Part shown: positions 1-11,527 of the stretch, one piece after another | Numbering within the stretch: position 1 is the stretch's first letter | Layout of the letters: each line of letters begins with the position of its first letter | From: Adiantum capillus-veneris | Lineage: Eukaryota > Streptophyta > Polypodiopsida > Polypodiales > Pteridaceae | NCBI GenBank assembly: GCA_014529385.2 | Contig: CM043949.1 | Span: 149,273,850-149,337,849, forward strand | DNA: 64,000 bases | Direction of reading: 5' to 3' | Position numbers and translations under genes: made by a program | The notes under the pieces: generated by a model | Told to the model about the DNA's origin: nothing | The model's input: only the letters and a program-made list of their open reading frames with translations | Databases searched by the model: none

Positions 1-500
1 GGCCGGTAGTCAATGGCCGGTGGCTAGTGGTCAGAATTCAATGGCCGGTGGCCGAATTCAAAAGCGGACTTGTCTTCTCAAGGGCGGCCACACATGGGCG
101 GATTGGAGGGTCCGATTTCGACTTATTCGCACAAGGGCGGCTACACATGGCTGTCTCTCATAAGAGAGGGCAGCCCTTTTGGCCTATAAAAGGAGGCCAT
201 TTCTACACACATTTCATAGTGTGAAGTTGATGCAACAAGGTGAGTGTGAGGTGGTGAGAGTGAAGCAAGGCGGGAGCTCCATTAAGGGTATAATCCCTTT
301 GTAAACTACTTCTTGTTTTGAAGTACTAAAGCCATTGAGTGGCTACTTTCCCATGGACGTAGCCCACATTGGGTGAACCACGTATATCGTGTGTACTCTC
401 TCTCTCTCTCTCTACTCTATACTCTCGTGTATATAAATCTGTCTCTCTCCATTAAGTAATCTAGTCAATTATCTATTTAGCTACGTCTTATTTCCTAACA
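1..500 (+). mobile_element. Ty1/copia-type LTR, 3' portion (5' end beyond the window)
   Basis: The stretch has the order of a plant copia LTR: a TATA box, a region around 345-395 resembling the R/U5 signature that ends in a 'gaaccacgt' motif, a short (CT)n tract and a terminal CA (499-500). Immediately after it, 505-516 resembles the initiator tRNA-Met primer-binding site (TGGTAT core followed by degenerate bases). So this is the LTR that precedes the internal region of a + strand element. No gag is recognisable in the next kilobase, so the element is truncated or badly decayed. The LTR start lies left of the window. Family assignment rests on architecture rather than on coding sequence. Confidence 0.7.
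185..193 (+). promoter_or_regulatory. LTR TATA box
   Basis: The sequence tataaaagg lies about 310 bp before the end of the LTR, with GC-rich sequence upstream, as expected of an LTR U3 promoter. Transcription would start about 25-30 bp downstream and read rightwards. Whether the promoter is active cannot be judged from sequence. Confidence 0.6.
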
Positions 501-516
501 GTGGTGGTATTATAGA

Positions 517-1639
517 TAGATAATGAGAGATAGAGATAGAGTTAGAGACAACTATTGGACTAGATATGCAAATAAAAGTAAAACTAGCAACATATACCTC
601 ACATGAGAGCAATCGCCACCACTTTAATGGAGAGAGAAGATGAGGCAAGACTTCAGCCTTTCTTCAAGAGAAAGTGTGGCACTAAGATGAGTGTGTCACT
701 ATGGAATTGAGCTTTTCTCACTCACTCATAACTTGCCCCAATGATGAGAAGGTTTCCCTTTTTATAGGTGAGGGAGCCATGTTTTACATAATCACTTGAT
801 TAGGCTAAAGAGTTAGCCCAAATCAAATGTTCTTTGGATATTTCTTAAAATGGGAAATATTAGGACTCAAAATGTCATGAAGTTCAGCATCTTTGGTGAT
901 CGTTGAGGCTCCATGTGGGTGCATGATGTATGTGGGCCCCACCTAGGCATCTTCTATGTGGCTCCAGCAGGGGGTCCCAACTTGTGTGTCTTGTTTTTCA
1001 AGGCATCTTTGAGGTGTCACATTCACATGCTTGTGTCTTTTATCCTAAAAATATCTTATTTTATGGAAAAAGACCAAGATTATCTCTTTTTACTTGATTC
1101 ACCTGTTTACCATCTCTTCTTGCAGTGTAGTTGTGAGAGGGTTTTTTATTGGTTTCCCTGTAACTTTTGACCTGTAACTCGGATTGACATGCTTCAAAAG
1201 GCAAAATTGGCCTACTAAAAGAGCTTGACTTGGTTTTTTCCTTTTCTCCATGCCCCTAGGTCAGGATTTTCAAATTGGGATGGTCCAAGAAGCTTTGGAT
1301 CTTCCTTTTCATAAAGTCTTCTAGTAGGCCCTAATTCCCTCTTCTATGTATCCAAGAAGGTATGCATTATTGAAGGGTTATATTATTAAATAAATGTGAA
1401 AAGAAAAAAATAATTTATATATGGTAGGATATAGCTGAGATATTAGAAGAAATATACAAATGCTTTTCCCCAGACAAAAAGAAGCACAATCATTGATACT
1501 TCTCTTGCAATACTTTCTAATAGTAATGTAAATTTATATTACTTCAAAGGTCATACTAAGGTATGGTAGAAAGCTTTTATTTATGCATATGAGTATTATA
1601 TGAAATATACTTATGCATCAAAAAGCCACAAGATAAATC
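517..1639. other. Stretch without recognisable gene
   Basis: Follows the left-edge LTR. The first part is purine-rich and could be the leader of that element. No gag, protease or RT similarity was found in any frame. ORFs here are under 90 codons and show no motif. Confidence 0.5.
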
Positions 1640-2758
1640 GTTTAATACCCATTCCCACTATATACGTGCCACAGCACGACAACGTGCAAATAGAAATTGG
1701 TCACTCTTGCATGGGGGGAGATTGTACCCAATGCTTATGTCTTATTCCCCTCTCCTCTCTCCTCTCTCATCATGCCAGCGTAGCACTTTGCTCTAGGAGG
1801 TACGTCTGCACGCTCTCTCTCTCTCTCTGACTTTATCTCATTCTCGTCTCTCTCTACTCGCATTTAGCTGGACTATGGATTTGTGCAAGTCGTCAGGTAT
1901 GCAGGTTTTTTTCATTTATGGCTTGCAGCGTGTTATTTTGGTATTTTGCAGAGCTTTTCACGCTTTTATTTGTAGCAAAAAGAATACCTTTACTTACATG
2001 AAATGGCCCTTTTTTCTTCAAAAAATTATTCAATTTTCTCTAAAATCAATTTAAAAATCCCTTATGTTAATATAATCCTTTTAAAATGCTAAAATATTTG
2101 CAATTAAAAACACCAATTATTAAAACTCACATGGTAACTTTCACTTTGGAAAAGGGTTTGTAGAGAGAGAAAAACGCTTTTTAGCTACAGAAAAGGTTTA
2201 GAAAGACTTTGGAGGGTGGAAAATGATGTTTTCAAGGTTTTTGGAACAAAACTTTTTTTTGGGTTTTTTAACGCACATTTTTTACTTTTGGAGGTCTAAA
2301 ATGCTTTTTTGACCATAAAATAGGTTTGGAGGCCTTTTAAGGAGGGAAAATTTTGAAATTCTTTTTTTTTAAAATTCATTTTTTTAAAAATTCATTTTTT
2401 TTTAAAATTCATTTTTTAAAAAAAATTCATTTTTTTTAAAATTCAAATTTTTAGTGTGTTTCTAAATCGGGGCCAAAAAGTGGGGGAAAAGAGGCTAAAG
2501 TGCCCCCCCCCCCATCCCTTTCCCCTAGCCACGCCCCTTACCTTTTCACTAGATAAGAGGCCAACCAGAGATGTAATTCTCCCTACTTTTTTAAGGGTAT
2601 AGAGTGTGTCCACCACCCTCTTCCTTCTCACTAGGTAAGAGGACAACAAGAGGTGTAAGGCTACCATGTCTCCCTACTTTTTTGGAGTGTGTCCACCACC
2701 CACTTCCTATTGGTTGGCCTCTAGTTAACCTTAATTCCAAAGAGCCCCTAGAGGGTTT
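1640..2758 (+). repeat. Dispersed repeat family A, copy 1
   Basis: Closely similar to 4080-5176 and 53060-54075. The shared order is a 'ggaaattggt' block, a CT microsatellite, a block ending in 'tttatttgtagca' (the apparent LTR end), then a T-rich stretch, a C homopolymer and a minisatellite ending 'gagcccctagaggg'. This copy lacks the first ~130 bp of the LTR part seen in the other copies. It joins directly to the segmental duplication at about 2759. No protein is encoded. Confidence 0.7.
2549..2731. repeat. ~82-bp minisatellite, about two units
   Basis: Two adjacent units share the order 'actag-taagagg', 'agaggtgtaa', 'ctccctactttttt', 'gtgtgtccaccaccc'. The same array recurs near 4962-5130 and 53925-54040. 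The last array has lost most of one unit, which indicates unit-level gain and loss between the copies. Confidence 0.65.
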
Positions 2759-3947
2759 GGCCCCGATTGTCACATTGCAGTCGCGTCTGCTGCGTTGCAA
2801 CCGCAGGTAAGAGCTCTACGCTTTGACATAACCATTTCATGGTATTTTGTAGCGTTTGGCGTGGTCGACCCGCGGCCTAGTTTCATCATAAGTAGGAATT
2901 TACACTACAAAATCAAAACTAAAGTATAGGCGGGGTATTGGGACATCATTACTAAGCATTTAGATGCATTCTGGGTCGAAAACGACTAGGTCAAAAACTC
3001 ACTGCTGTTAATAATCGCAATTTTTGCACTTGCGATTTTTGCACTTGCCCTAAAGTGAGATTTGAGACCATAAGCATGTGTACTTAGATGTTATAAATAT
3101 GTCCTAGAAGTTTCATTACGTTTGGATGTCGTTTAATGCTGTAATGGATGTGATTTGTTTGCCGATGAGCGATTGGCTTTTGTTGATTTATTTCATTTGA
3201 GTGTAGCCTAAGTTAGATGCGAGTTGTTTGTTGTTTTCCAAGAGATTGATAGCCTCTTGTAGCCTCTATGAACTAGTCGAGTCAGGTTCGTTCCATGGAT
3301 TGATAAGTATATTCGTGGTTGTCGCTATGTCTGCAATAAGATAGGAGTGAGGTTAGACACCTTTCCCACAACGATATTGAACCATTATTATAACTTTGGC
3401 TAGACAGCGATAATCTCCTCGTTAGTGATTTTTAAATAATTTATTTGCTACTAGTCTCTCTTCTTGCCACAAGTAGTCAAAATTTTTTAACAATACCAAA
3501 TGAAAATTCGTCAAACCGATTTAGGCATCACATCTTATTGGTGTAGATTTATCGATTTAGGAAATACCTACCACAGGGTTATGCTCAGTGGCCGGCTACC
3601 ACTGTCCTTAGTATAATTTTGCTACATGGTATATGTTGGAAGATATTTACATTTGGATTTGGAATGGGTATATGATGATGTTTTTCAGAAGAGTATTTAT
3701 GGAATGGGACTTGAGATTGATAAGAAACAATTATTGAATGATGAGTGTGACCAATCATATGGGGTATGACATATATTGCTTATTCTAGTGGTTGGGACAC
3801 TAGTGTAGGTAGTATGTGCATGATGGCAGGCATAAGAAATGTTGTTTAGTTTCATAATTTTTCTTTTACTATGTGATATTTTTGACACAGGACAACTACA
3901 CAAGGCGCTTGTGTTTTACTATGTAATATTTTTTTCCTTTTACTATG

Positions 3948-4261
3948 TAATATTATTACTATTTATTACAACTGCCATGTGGAAAAGACTTGACTGATCT
4001 AGGCCTATCCAAATGGATATATATTTTATGTACATTTTATTATTCAATTCCTATTTTATGAGCTTTGGCCATTAATGACCGACCGGCCAATTTGTACTCA
4101 CTTTTACCATTCAAGAAATCTATTAAGTAAATACGTGCAAGAGGAAATTGGTTACTCTTGCACGGGGGGAGATTGCACCCAATGCTTATGTCTTCTTCCC
4201 CTCTCCTCTCTTCTCTCTCGTCATGCCAGCGTAGCACTCCGCTCGAGGAGGTGCGTCTGCA

Positions 4262-4328
<67 letters not shown>

Positions 4329-5176
4329 TATCTCATTCTCTGTCTCTCTCTGCTTGCATTTAGCTAGACTATGGATTTGTGGGAGTCGTAAGGTATGCAT
4401 ATTTATTCGTTTATGGCTTGCAATGTGCTATTTTGGTATTTGCAGAGCTTTTTTCACTTTTATTTGTAGCAAAAAGAATCCCGTTACTTACATGAAATGA
4501 CCCTTTTTTCTTCAAAAAATTATGGATTTTTCTCTAAAATTAAAAAAAAAATCCCTTATGTTAATATAATCCTTTTAAAATGTTAAAATCTTTGCAATTA
4601 AAAACCCCATTCATTAGAACTTACATGGTAACTTTCACTTTGAAAAAGGGTTTGTAGAGAGAGAAAACCATTTTTTAGCTACAGAATAGGTTTAGAAAGA
4701 CTTAGGAGGGTGGAAAATGATGTTTTGAAGGTTTTTGGAAAAAAATATTTTTTGGGGTTTTTAGCGCACATTTTTTACTTTTGGAGGTCAAAAATGCTTT
4801 TTTGACCATAAAATAGGTTTGAAGTCCTTTTAAGGAGGAAAGATTTTTTTTTAAAAAAATCCAAATTTTTAGTGTATTTCTAAATCGAGGCCAAAAAGTG
4901 GGGGAAAAAAGGTTCAAGTGCCCCCCCCCATCCCTTTCCCCTAGCCACCTCCCTTACCTTTTCACTAGGTAAGAGGCCAACGAGAGGTGTCAGTCTCCTT
5001 ACTTTTTAAAGGGTATAGAGTGTGTCCGCCACCCTCTTCCTTCTCAATAGGTAAGAGGCCAATTACAAGAGGTGTACGGCTACCCTGTTTCCCTACTTTT
5101 TTAGAGTGTGTCCACCACCCACTTCCTATTGGTTGGCCTCTAGTTAACCTTAATCCCAAAGAGCCCCTAGAGGGTT
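3948..5176 (+). repeat. Dispersed repeat family A, copy 2 (solo LTR plus downstream block)
   Basis: Positions 3948-4470 match the LTR-like segments 26853-27330 and 52938-53413 from 'ttactatttatta' to 'tttgtagca'. Positions 4471-5176 match the downstream block of copy 1. The internal CT run (4264-4323) is far longer than in the other copies. It lies inside the segmental duplication, so 52938-54075 is its paralogue. Confidence 0.65.
4264..4323. repeat. (CT)30 microsatellite
   Basis: Sixty bases of perfect CT inside the family A LTR. The paralogous position in the second copy of the duplication (near 53252-53267) has only about eight repeats. Confidence 0.95.
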
Positions 5177-8100
5177 CATATTTTTCCTAATGATTTCATA
5201 CAACATATTTTGTGGAGGATGTCATTCCATGATTGTGCAGGGAGTGTGTTGCAATGCCCCAAAAGAATCAACTAGGAAACTATTACTTCATAAATGTGAG
5301 CCCTTCTAATATTACTCTTACTTATTATAGATGTTTTGAGAGTGGTAATTTGTGACTCGAAATAGCACTTGGTGGTATTGATATGAAGTATCTCAATGAA
5401 AGCACTCTCATGCAGTAGGAAATTGTCATTCGAACTGACCCTGAAAAGAGAGAACAAGACCATATGAGACTCACTTGCCCGAGAGCAAGCATTCGTTTAT
5501 ATTGATAAAGGAAACTACAACTGGATTCTTGGCACAAATGACATGGATTCACACCAAGGCCTTCCGGACCCACACTAGCCCCCCCCCGGGGAGGAAAAGA
5601 TGGACATTTTTTTAGAATGTTGGACTAAGAATGAACTTGACAAGATGGACCAACTCCAATGCCTCATCCGGGGAAGTGATTATACAACGGATTCAGGACA
5701 AGGGATTGAACTTGGGGGCTAGGCTAGACATCATGCCTAACATCATCAAAGCATGTAGCTTGTACATCTTGCTTATGAAAACATCAGATCTCTATCCCAA
5801 TGTAATGGACAAGACAAGAAAGGGCTGTAAGGAGTACGTAGTAATGACAAGGCCGCGACAATTTTGACGATGTGCATATTTTTGTCAATGGGTTTAGGGT
5901 GATTGTGCTTATTTAACCAAGAAACGTGCTAGAAAAGAGAATGCTAAGGTGATGATGGAAAAATAAAACTCTCAGACAAATGAAATAACTTACTCGATGT
6001 GAAAGCTTCTAAATACTTTGTTGAAAGGAACCTCTGGAACACTATTGTAGCAACTCCACTTGACAACTTTGTAGGGAATTGTGATGGAACCCTCCTTGGA
6101 CTTCTCACTCACAACTTTGCCGTAGCTTTACTTTGTCAGAAAATGGAAGAGTGGTGCTGAGAATTCCAATGTTTGCAACCTTTGATTTGATGATGCTTGA
6201 TGTCTAGAGTATGGTTCATTTCTTCACTACAATAACATTGGGCTTGCGCATTAAAAAAATTCAGAGCAAAAAAAATAGATCAAGAGCATCTTGAGATCCT
6301 AAAAGGACTTGTCCGGAGGCTAGCATGCTGCAAAAAGCTAATACTCCCTAGATCAATGGGTACCATCAACAAAAGAATAATTGGATGATTTAAAAAAGCC
6401 CCCTAGAGTTGCACGGCATCATTAAAACAATAATTAGTGTCTGCATGTGATCTTGAAACCCTAGTTGCACATCAAAATTGATGATAAGTGACTTCTATGC
6501 TACTGTGGCTCGTTCTTTAGAGTGAACATTTATTGCACCTAGCGTGGACTTGACTAGAACAAATACTAGGGCCCCAACTGATTGCATGTGCTTGTACAAT
6601 CCACTTAATTTAGACAAAAAACTGCACATTGGCCAGCTACAACACCGCTACTCGAAGGCCCTTCTTGTTGGATGTTACCGACCTTGGCGAAAGTTGAGCT
6701 GGTTGTGTTTGTAGTTGTAGCAACTTGGTTGATCAAAACGGCCTGCAAAGTTGTAGAATCCATCAAATGGTCCTTCACATTCACTAGCAAAAAAAGTAGA
6801 GTATGCAGGGTCTGTATAGGGCTACATGGTTTGTACATTATGTGATGCCATGGTAGACTTTCATTGACTGTTTTGATAGCAACAATAGCAAAGTCATGAG
6901 AGGTGTGCTACTAATGGACAAAGAAAGATGGTAGTAAGGCAAATTGGTGCACGTGAGGGACCAAGAACCAAATTTTAAAAAACACAATGCAATGGATTTC
7001 TTATGAGCGCTTGACCAAGAAGGTTACTAGCTTGTATCCAAACTAAACACCATTGCTACTTCCTCCTAAGAAAACCAAAAAAGGGTGTTTAAACAAACCC
7101 CTGCCCGCCGCCTTCACCAATGTAATGTATGGTTACAGGAGAGTGAACATGAACAAATTGAGCCTCACTTAATTGCCTAAGATCAAGTACCCATTTATAT
7201 TGATAAAGTAAACTACAAATGGATTCTTCGCACACATGACATGGGTTCACACCAAGGCCTTCCGGCCACACAACACAATATGTCATGATTAATGTTGCAC
7301 AAAAGAAAATTAAAGAGTATGGCCCTCACAATGCAAGGACCCTCATGCTATCTTCTGATGTAGGCACATTATAAGCCCATGAGTTTTCCCTGGGAAGTCC
7401 ACCGTGTAAAATTTGCATATTGAGTTTTTCCTTGTTTGGGGAGGTAATTTCTCATTAAGCTCAATGGAAAGATGTCTTTGTAGGTGCAAAGAGTGAGTGA
7501 AGGCAGAAGCTGATTACTCTAAGAAATTAGGGCTCAGAATAAGGCTTCTTCCACCTTCTAAGGAGAATGCAGAGGAGGCTTCAAGGAATTTATTTTCCCA
7601 TATATTTGATGCTAATAAAAAACATAAGAGAGAAACTATTATTGCTTCATCGATTTTTTCTCAAGAGTGAGGTATGTGTAATCGTGCTACTGTCGATTCT
7701 AAGTAGAAGCAAAGAGATTGTGTAATTTGTGTATGTTGCATGGGTTCAAGAACTATTTATAAAATTTCTTATCTTTGAATTTTTGACAAATACAATACAC
7801 CCTTTACCTATTACATTTATTTCCAATTCCATTGTAAGGTACCCTTCTGTATGTGGAAATGTGAGACCCCTTCTGCTACACTCACGTGATAGTCACATAA
7901 TTATTAAGTAACCCCCCGAGCGAACGACTGCTATGAGGGAAGTTGAGTTCCCAAGCTGGACAAAAGCGCAAAACCCTATCAACGGAATATTGGTGCACCT
8001 CACTAGGGCAACATCCATGTCTCTGGAGTACTTTCATGACATCCCCCAACCTGCTAGACTCCCCTTCATCAGTTGACCGCTTCAAAAGAAAAATTCTAAC

Positions 8101-8207
8101 CAACTCTAGAGCGCATAGCTTCCCTCATCTCCCCATCAATGTTAAACCAAACATCTAAGCCAGTCTCCCTACACTTTTATATTATGGTTTCAAAGAGACA
8201 TCATGAT

Positions 8208-8269
<62 letters not shown>

Positions 8270-8507
8270 ATGAAACCAATATATAAGAAATTAAAGAATT
8301 TCCTATCTAGAAAATCTCATAACCTCATATATATATAGCAAACTCAGGCCATTCTCTTGAAGTGAAAAAAACATTTATTACTTAAAAGAAAATTACACAA
8401 TGTTTCCTTTTTTTTTCTTAAAAGTGCTCAATCAGCACACACAGCGCCAACTGAAAACTCATCATTTTAAGTCTATTCTTATGCAGCCCAAAAAGAGAAT
8501 AATCAAG
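5177..8507. other. Non-coding part of segmental duplication copy 1
   Basis: No ORF here has a recognisable domain. Two ~85-bp direct-repeat blocks occur at about 5492-5576 and 7188-7272; both read 'tttatattgataaa', then 'ggattctt', then 'caaggccttccgg'. They may be the 3' ends of two related insertions. The segment next to 8508 would hold the 3' UTR and downstream flank of the minus-strand MCT-like gene. Confidence 0.5.
8210..8269. repeat. (CA)n-(TA)n compound microsatellite
   Basis: About 20 CA units run directly into about 9 TA units. The paralogous tract is at 57143-57192, where the CA run is interrupted and the TA part is shorter. Confidence 0.95.
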
Positions 8508-8811
8508 CTAGTAATTGAGGTGTGTCTCATGCGGTAGCTCATGCATGAAAGGGTGTTGATGCAAATCAATAGGATTGCGTTGGGCAGTTAAATCATGACT
8601 CGAGTGTTGGTTCAACAAAACTCCGGAGATAGACAACGCGCAACTGCAGTGAATGCTGCAATAGAATGTAGTATTGCTTCCCGTTCGTGGTGGAGAGAAT
8701 ATCGTGGGTGCATAATAAGAAAATGTCTGGTGCCTTAACAGGACCCTCTTGAAGTGCAGCGTCAGGTTAGATAGGCCCTGCAGGTAAACAGGCATATTCG
8801 ATCATTATGTG

Positions 8812-8847
<36 letters not shown>

Positions 8848-9552
8848 GGGGGGGGCGGTGGGGGGCGGGGCTTAAGCTTGTCGAAGGGGGCGGGGGCTAG
8901 CTTGAATAATCCTAGGTTTAGTGATTTTTTCCCAAGGTTTTAGAAATAAGTATGATTGGAGCACTCGAAGAGAGATACCTGAATCTTGGCGAATGATATC
9001 TGACAAACTTTGCGTGAGGGGAGACCCACGATATGATCAGACCATCGAAACTGGGAGTCCACCTTTTCTTTGAAGAATTGTGCTGCCATGCTACTTGTAA
9101 AATTTACAAAGGCATAGCTTTTATTTCTGTGGGTCCTAGAGTTCACATAATGTGCACAATGTCATGGAACGTAGACAGGATTCATTCAACGTGAAATTCA
9201 TAAACGAAATTGAATTACCTGAGGTCCATAACCAGGTGCACAAAATCATAGGCAGTTTGGTTGGTGGGATCCCTAGAACAAATTGTATCCAGAAGAATGA
9301 TGATGTCGTGTTTCCTGTGGCATGGTCCCCCATTTAATTATGGATTAATCACAAGGAAACAACAAAATAAGAGAGAACATAATTGTTTCACTGCACTGAG
9401 CATATCGCAAATGTAAGCTTATAGAGGATGCTCTCAACTGTAAGCTTATAGAGGATGTAGCTACCATTGGCAAGACCAATGATCCTATGTATCGTGGGAT
9501 TTTAGGCTAGATGTAAGCACCACCATGTAAGATATTGTACAGTAACAACAAG

Positions 9553-9589
<37 letters not shown>

Positions 9590-10417
9590 TGATCACGCGT
9601 GCATCAGTTATCAGTAAGATGCTACTAATGCAACTATACCAAAACCGGCATAGTTACAGTGAAAAGCTCGCATTAAATGAAGCCTCGTCCCTTGTATGTG
9701 CTACAAAGTTTGCTTTGTTCCTTGTTTTTTGTAGCGCATGCATGCAGTGCAAGGGGTTTTGCACTCTATGCCATTGCCCGGCATGCACCCAGCTCTAAAC
9801 CTTGACAATGACAAGGTTCCATCATCCATGTAAGAAAGATATGTGGTTCAAGTATGAGTATGAGTTACTTTTTGAAATAACTCTTGTCTCATGTAGTGCC
9901 GACGCATTAGGTCTAACATGAAAACTTTGTTTTCCTTTTTTTCTTTGGAGAGAGAGAGAGAGAGAGATTACTGCAAGGTGCTGGGAATGTTCCGAATCAT
10001 GAGGGTCGTCCAGCTGGCCTGCGGAATGAACTCTTCGGCGTCTGCATTAAGAGCCTGCGGATGCTGTTCTCGACTGCAGATGCCGCTTCTGCCGTCATCA
10101 CTGCTACTGCTACCGACGCTATGTGCAGGGCACGTCAGCTGCTGATCTGTGTTTTCATCTCCCGCTGCGGCTGTCCGCGCTGCTCTCATGAATATCGCCG
10201 CCGGAATAAACTCTTTTGCATGTGGATTCAGGTACGTGGCATAAGCTGTCGGCACAAATTCTTCCGCCTCTGAACGAAGCTTGGCTGGCATTCCTGTCGA
10301 TGTGGAGGGAGCTTGCGGTGGGTGAGAAACTTCGTCGTCTTCGAGCGCGACCGTTTTGGCCTTCCCCGCTGAGAGGATCTCCGCGGAGTTTCTATCATGA
10401 GTCCGGCCTTCTGACAT
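8508..10417 (-). CDS. MCT / TERMINAL EAR1-like RNA-binding protein with Mei2-type C-terminal RRM (four exons, complete)
   Basis: Four exons join into one 322-codon frame: 10417-9972, 9314-9219, 9135-8979 and 8777-8508. All introns are GT-AG (donors GTAATC, GTAATT, GTATCT; acceptors CAG, TAG, CAG) and the phases match. The start ATG at 10417 follows an in-frame TGA. The protein has a low-complexity N-terminal region with three PAM2-like motifs (KLRSEAEEFVP, YLNPHAKEFIP, ALNADAEEFIP), the type that binds the MLLE domain of poly(A)-binding protein. A Mei2-type RRM follows: TTLMIRNIP at the end of exon 1, YDFVHLVMDLR in exon 2, then SYAFVNF (RNP1), RKVCQISFAKIQ and the family tail FSPPRTG. In this family the RRM follows the TTxMIRNIPNKY pattern; here NKY is replaced by STL. 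The family is implicated in RNA control of meristem development; the PABP link is inferred. The 3' half of exon 4 lies inside the segmental duplication and is repeated at 57429-57620. Confidence 0.88.
8811..8855. repeat. (GA)13 followed by a 19-G run, within intron 3 of the MCT-like gene
   Basis: On the gene's strand this is a C run followed by (TC)n, a strongly pyrimidine-rich tract about 35 bp before the exon 4 acceptor. It could serve as an extended polypyrimidine tract for splicing. Length polymorphism is likely. Confidence 0.9.
9555..9587. repeat. (GA)n microsatellite, intron 1 of the MCT-like gene
   Basis: About 16 GA repeats, read as (TC)n on the gene's strand. A second short GA run at 9950-9967 sits just after the intron 1 donor. 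Confidence 0.9.
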
Positions 10418-10429
10418 TCTTATTGATGT

Positions 10430-10620
10430 TGCAAGCAGTCAATTAATCCTGATATCTATTAACGCTCCCCTCCCTCTCTCTCTCTCTCTCTCTCTCTTCC
10501 TGTCGCACACCCACACAGACAAAGGAAGACACGCAAGCTCACTCCAGCAAATGAAGTTAGAACGAACGATCATTCCGGTCTCATTTATACCTGCTTGCGC
10601 AAGGGAGCCGACCTGAATCA
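10430..10620 (-). promoter_or_regulatory. Probable 5' leader/promoter of the MCT-like gene with (GA)n tract
   Basis: Lies just upstream of the start codon at 10417 on the minus strand. It contains a (CT)n run on the + strand (about 10473-10497), i.e. (GA)n on the gene's sense strand. Plant core promoters and 5' UTRs often carry such Y-patch or GA tracts. No clear TATA box was identified, so the transcription start is not assigned. Confidence 0.35.
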
Positions 10621-11131
10621 AATTGCCTGGTCATTAAAACACGATTTCTTTGCAGCATTTCTTCTATAAATATTTTCGAGGTTATCTCAAGCCTTTCGAA
10701 CCATGTGAATTAAACTTTCTCAGCTACACTTGTATAGGTAAAATATCTTTTGTGCCCATCAGTTGTACTGGAGAACCATTTGGTCTTCTTTTTCCCACCA
10801 GTTACTACTATAACCCAGAGTTGGCCTAGATGTCGGATACCTTTTTTATTAGCAGTTTTCCTCCAAAATGTGTTCAGAGAGATGCTTCCCCTTTTAGCCG
10901 ATGTATCAGTGACCTCTTAGAGATGTCATGGCTTGGCACCAGCATGGCAAGAATTTGTAATTTTTTGTGGTTGCCAACATAACTTACTTACCATTCTGAG
11001 CTTTGGAAAAAAAAACTTTTACACTAAGGACAGGCAAAATACGGGTCTGAAGAGTCGTGGAAGGAGATGGCCTGATTGAGTGCAAGGGATGTGCTGGGAG
11101 CCTCTAAGGTGTTGAAGTTTACTTAGGTTTG

Positions 11132-11523
11132 TGTTGGAGATTTGTGCCTACGACCACACCATAGAGCTCTCCCCGTACTCTACCTTGTTTAGATTCAGTA
11201 TTGTATTTGCCTACTAGACTTGTCTACTTGATTTAGTTATGCTTGCATTGACTTAGCATGCTATACACACATCCATGGAGAGGTATCCACGACCTAGATC
11301 TGATTTGGTCTGATCTTGGTGCCTCTCATCACTTGTGATGTCATCCAAGGATTTTTCCAGAAGCCTATATAATGGCTCACTATGTACTAGCTTTGGTGTT
11401 CAATAATCGATCCAGTTTATGCCTATTGTCTTCGTCCATTGAGTCTCCTAATTGTGCTTGGTGTGGCTGCACATGATTCTCTCATCATCATCATGAATTC
11501 TAGCCTAATCTATATACTCATCA
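11132..11523 (+). repeat. 5' LTR of the gag-only copia element
   Basis: 392 bp, starting tgttggag and ending actcatca, with a TATA-like tatataat at 11366-11373. Closely similar to 12477-12865, with scattered substitutions and small indels. Confidence 0.88.
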
Positions 11524-11527
11524 TGTA

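Larger units (their letters stand above)
2761..8699 (+). repeat. Segmental duplication, copy 1 (~5.9 kb)
   Basis: Collinear and nearly identical over its whole length to 42999-57620 once the 8.7-kb chromovirus in that copy is removed. It starts at 'ccccgattgtcacattgcag' and ends in 'gtggtggagagaa', inside exon 4 of the MCT-like gene. Because the MCT gene continues uninterrupted past this right end, copy 1 is probably the source. It contains the undisturbed chromovirus target site at 3289-3293 (cgttc). Apart from the MCT exon end it carries no recognisable coding region. It includes a family A repeat (3948-5176), a repeated ~85-bp block and microsatellites. Confidence 0.9.

Noticed and set aside
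4075-4500. 141-codon + strand ORF with a long Ser-Leu repeat
   Set aside because: The repeat is the translation of a (CT)n microsatellite; similar ORFs at 1600, 53064, 27863 and 28248 have the same origin.
9136-9337. ORFs on both strands (61 and 65 codons) across MCT exon 2
   Set aside because: They are shadows of exon 2 and its introns; the correct frame is the one reading YDFVHLVMDLR between splice sites.
10061-10446. Three + strand ORFs opposite MCT exon 1
   Set aside because: GC-richer exon 1 leaves open antisense frames. They show no domains, whereas the minus strand encodes PAM2 motifs and the RRM start.
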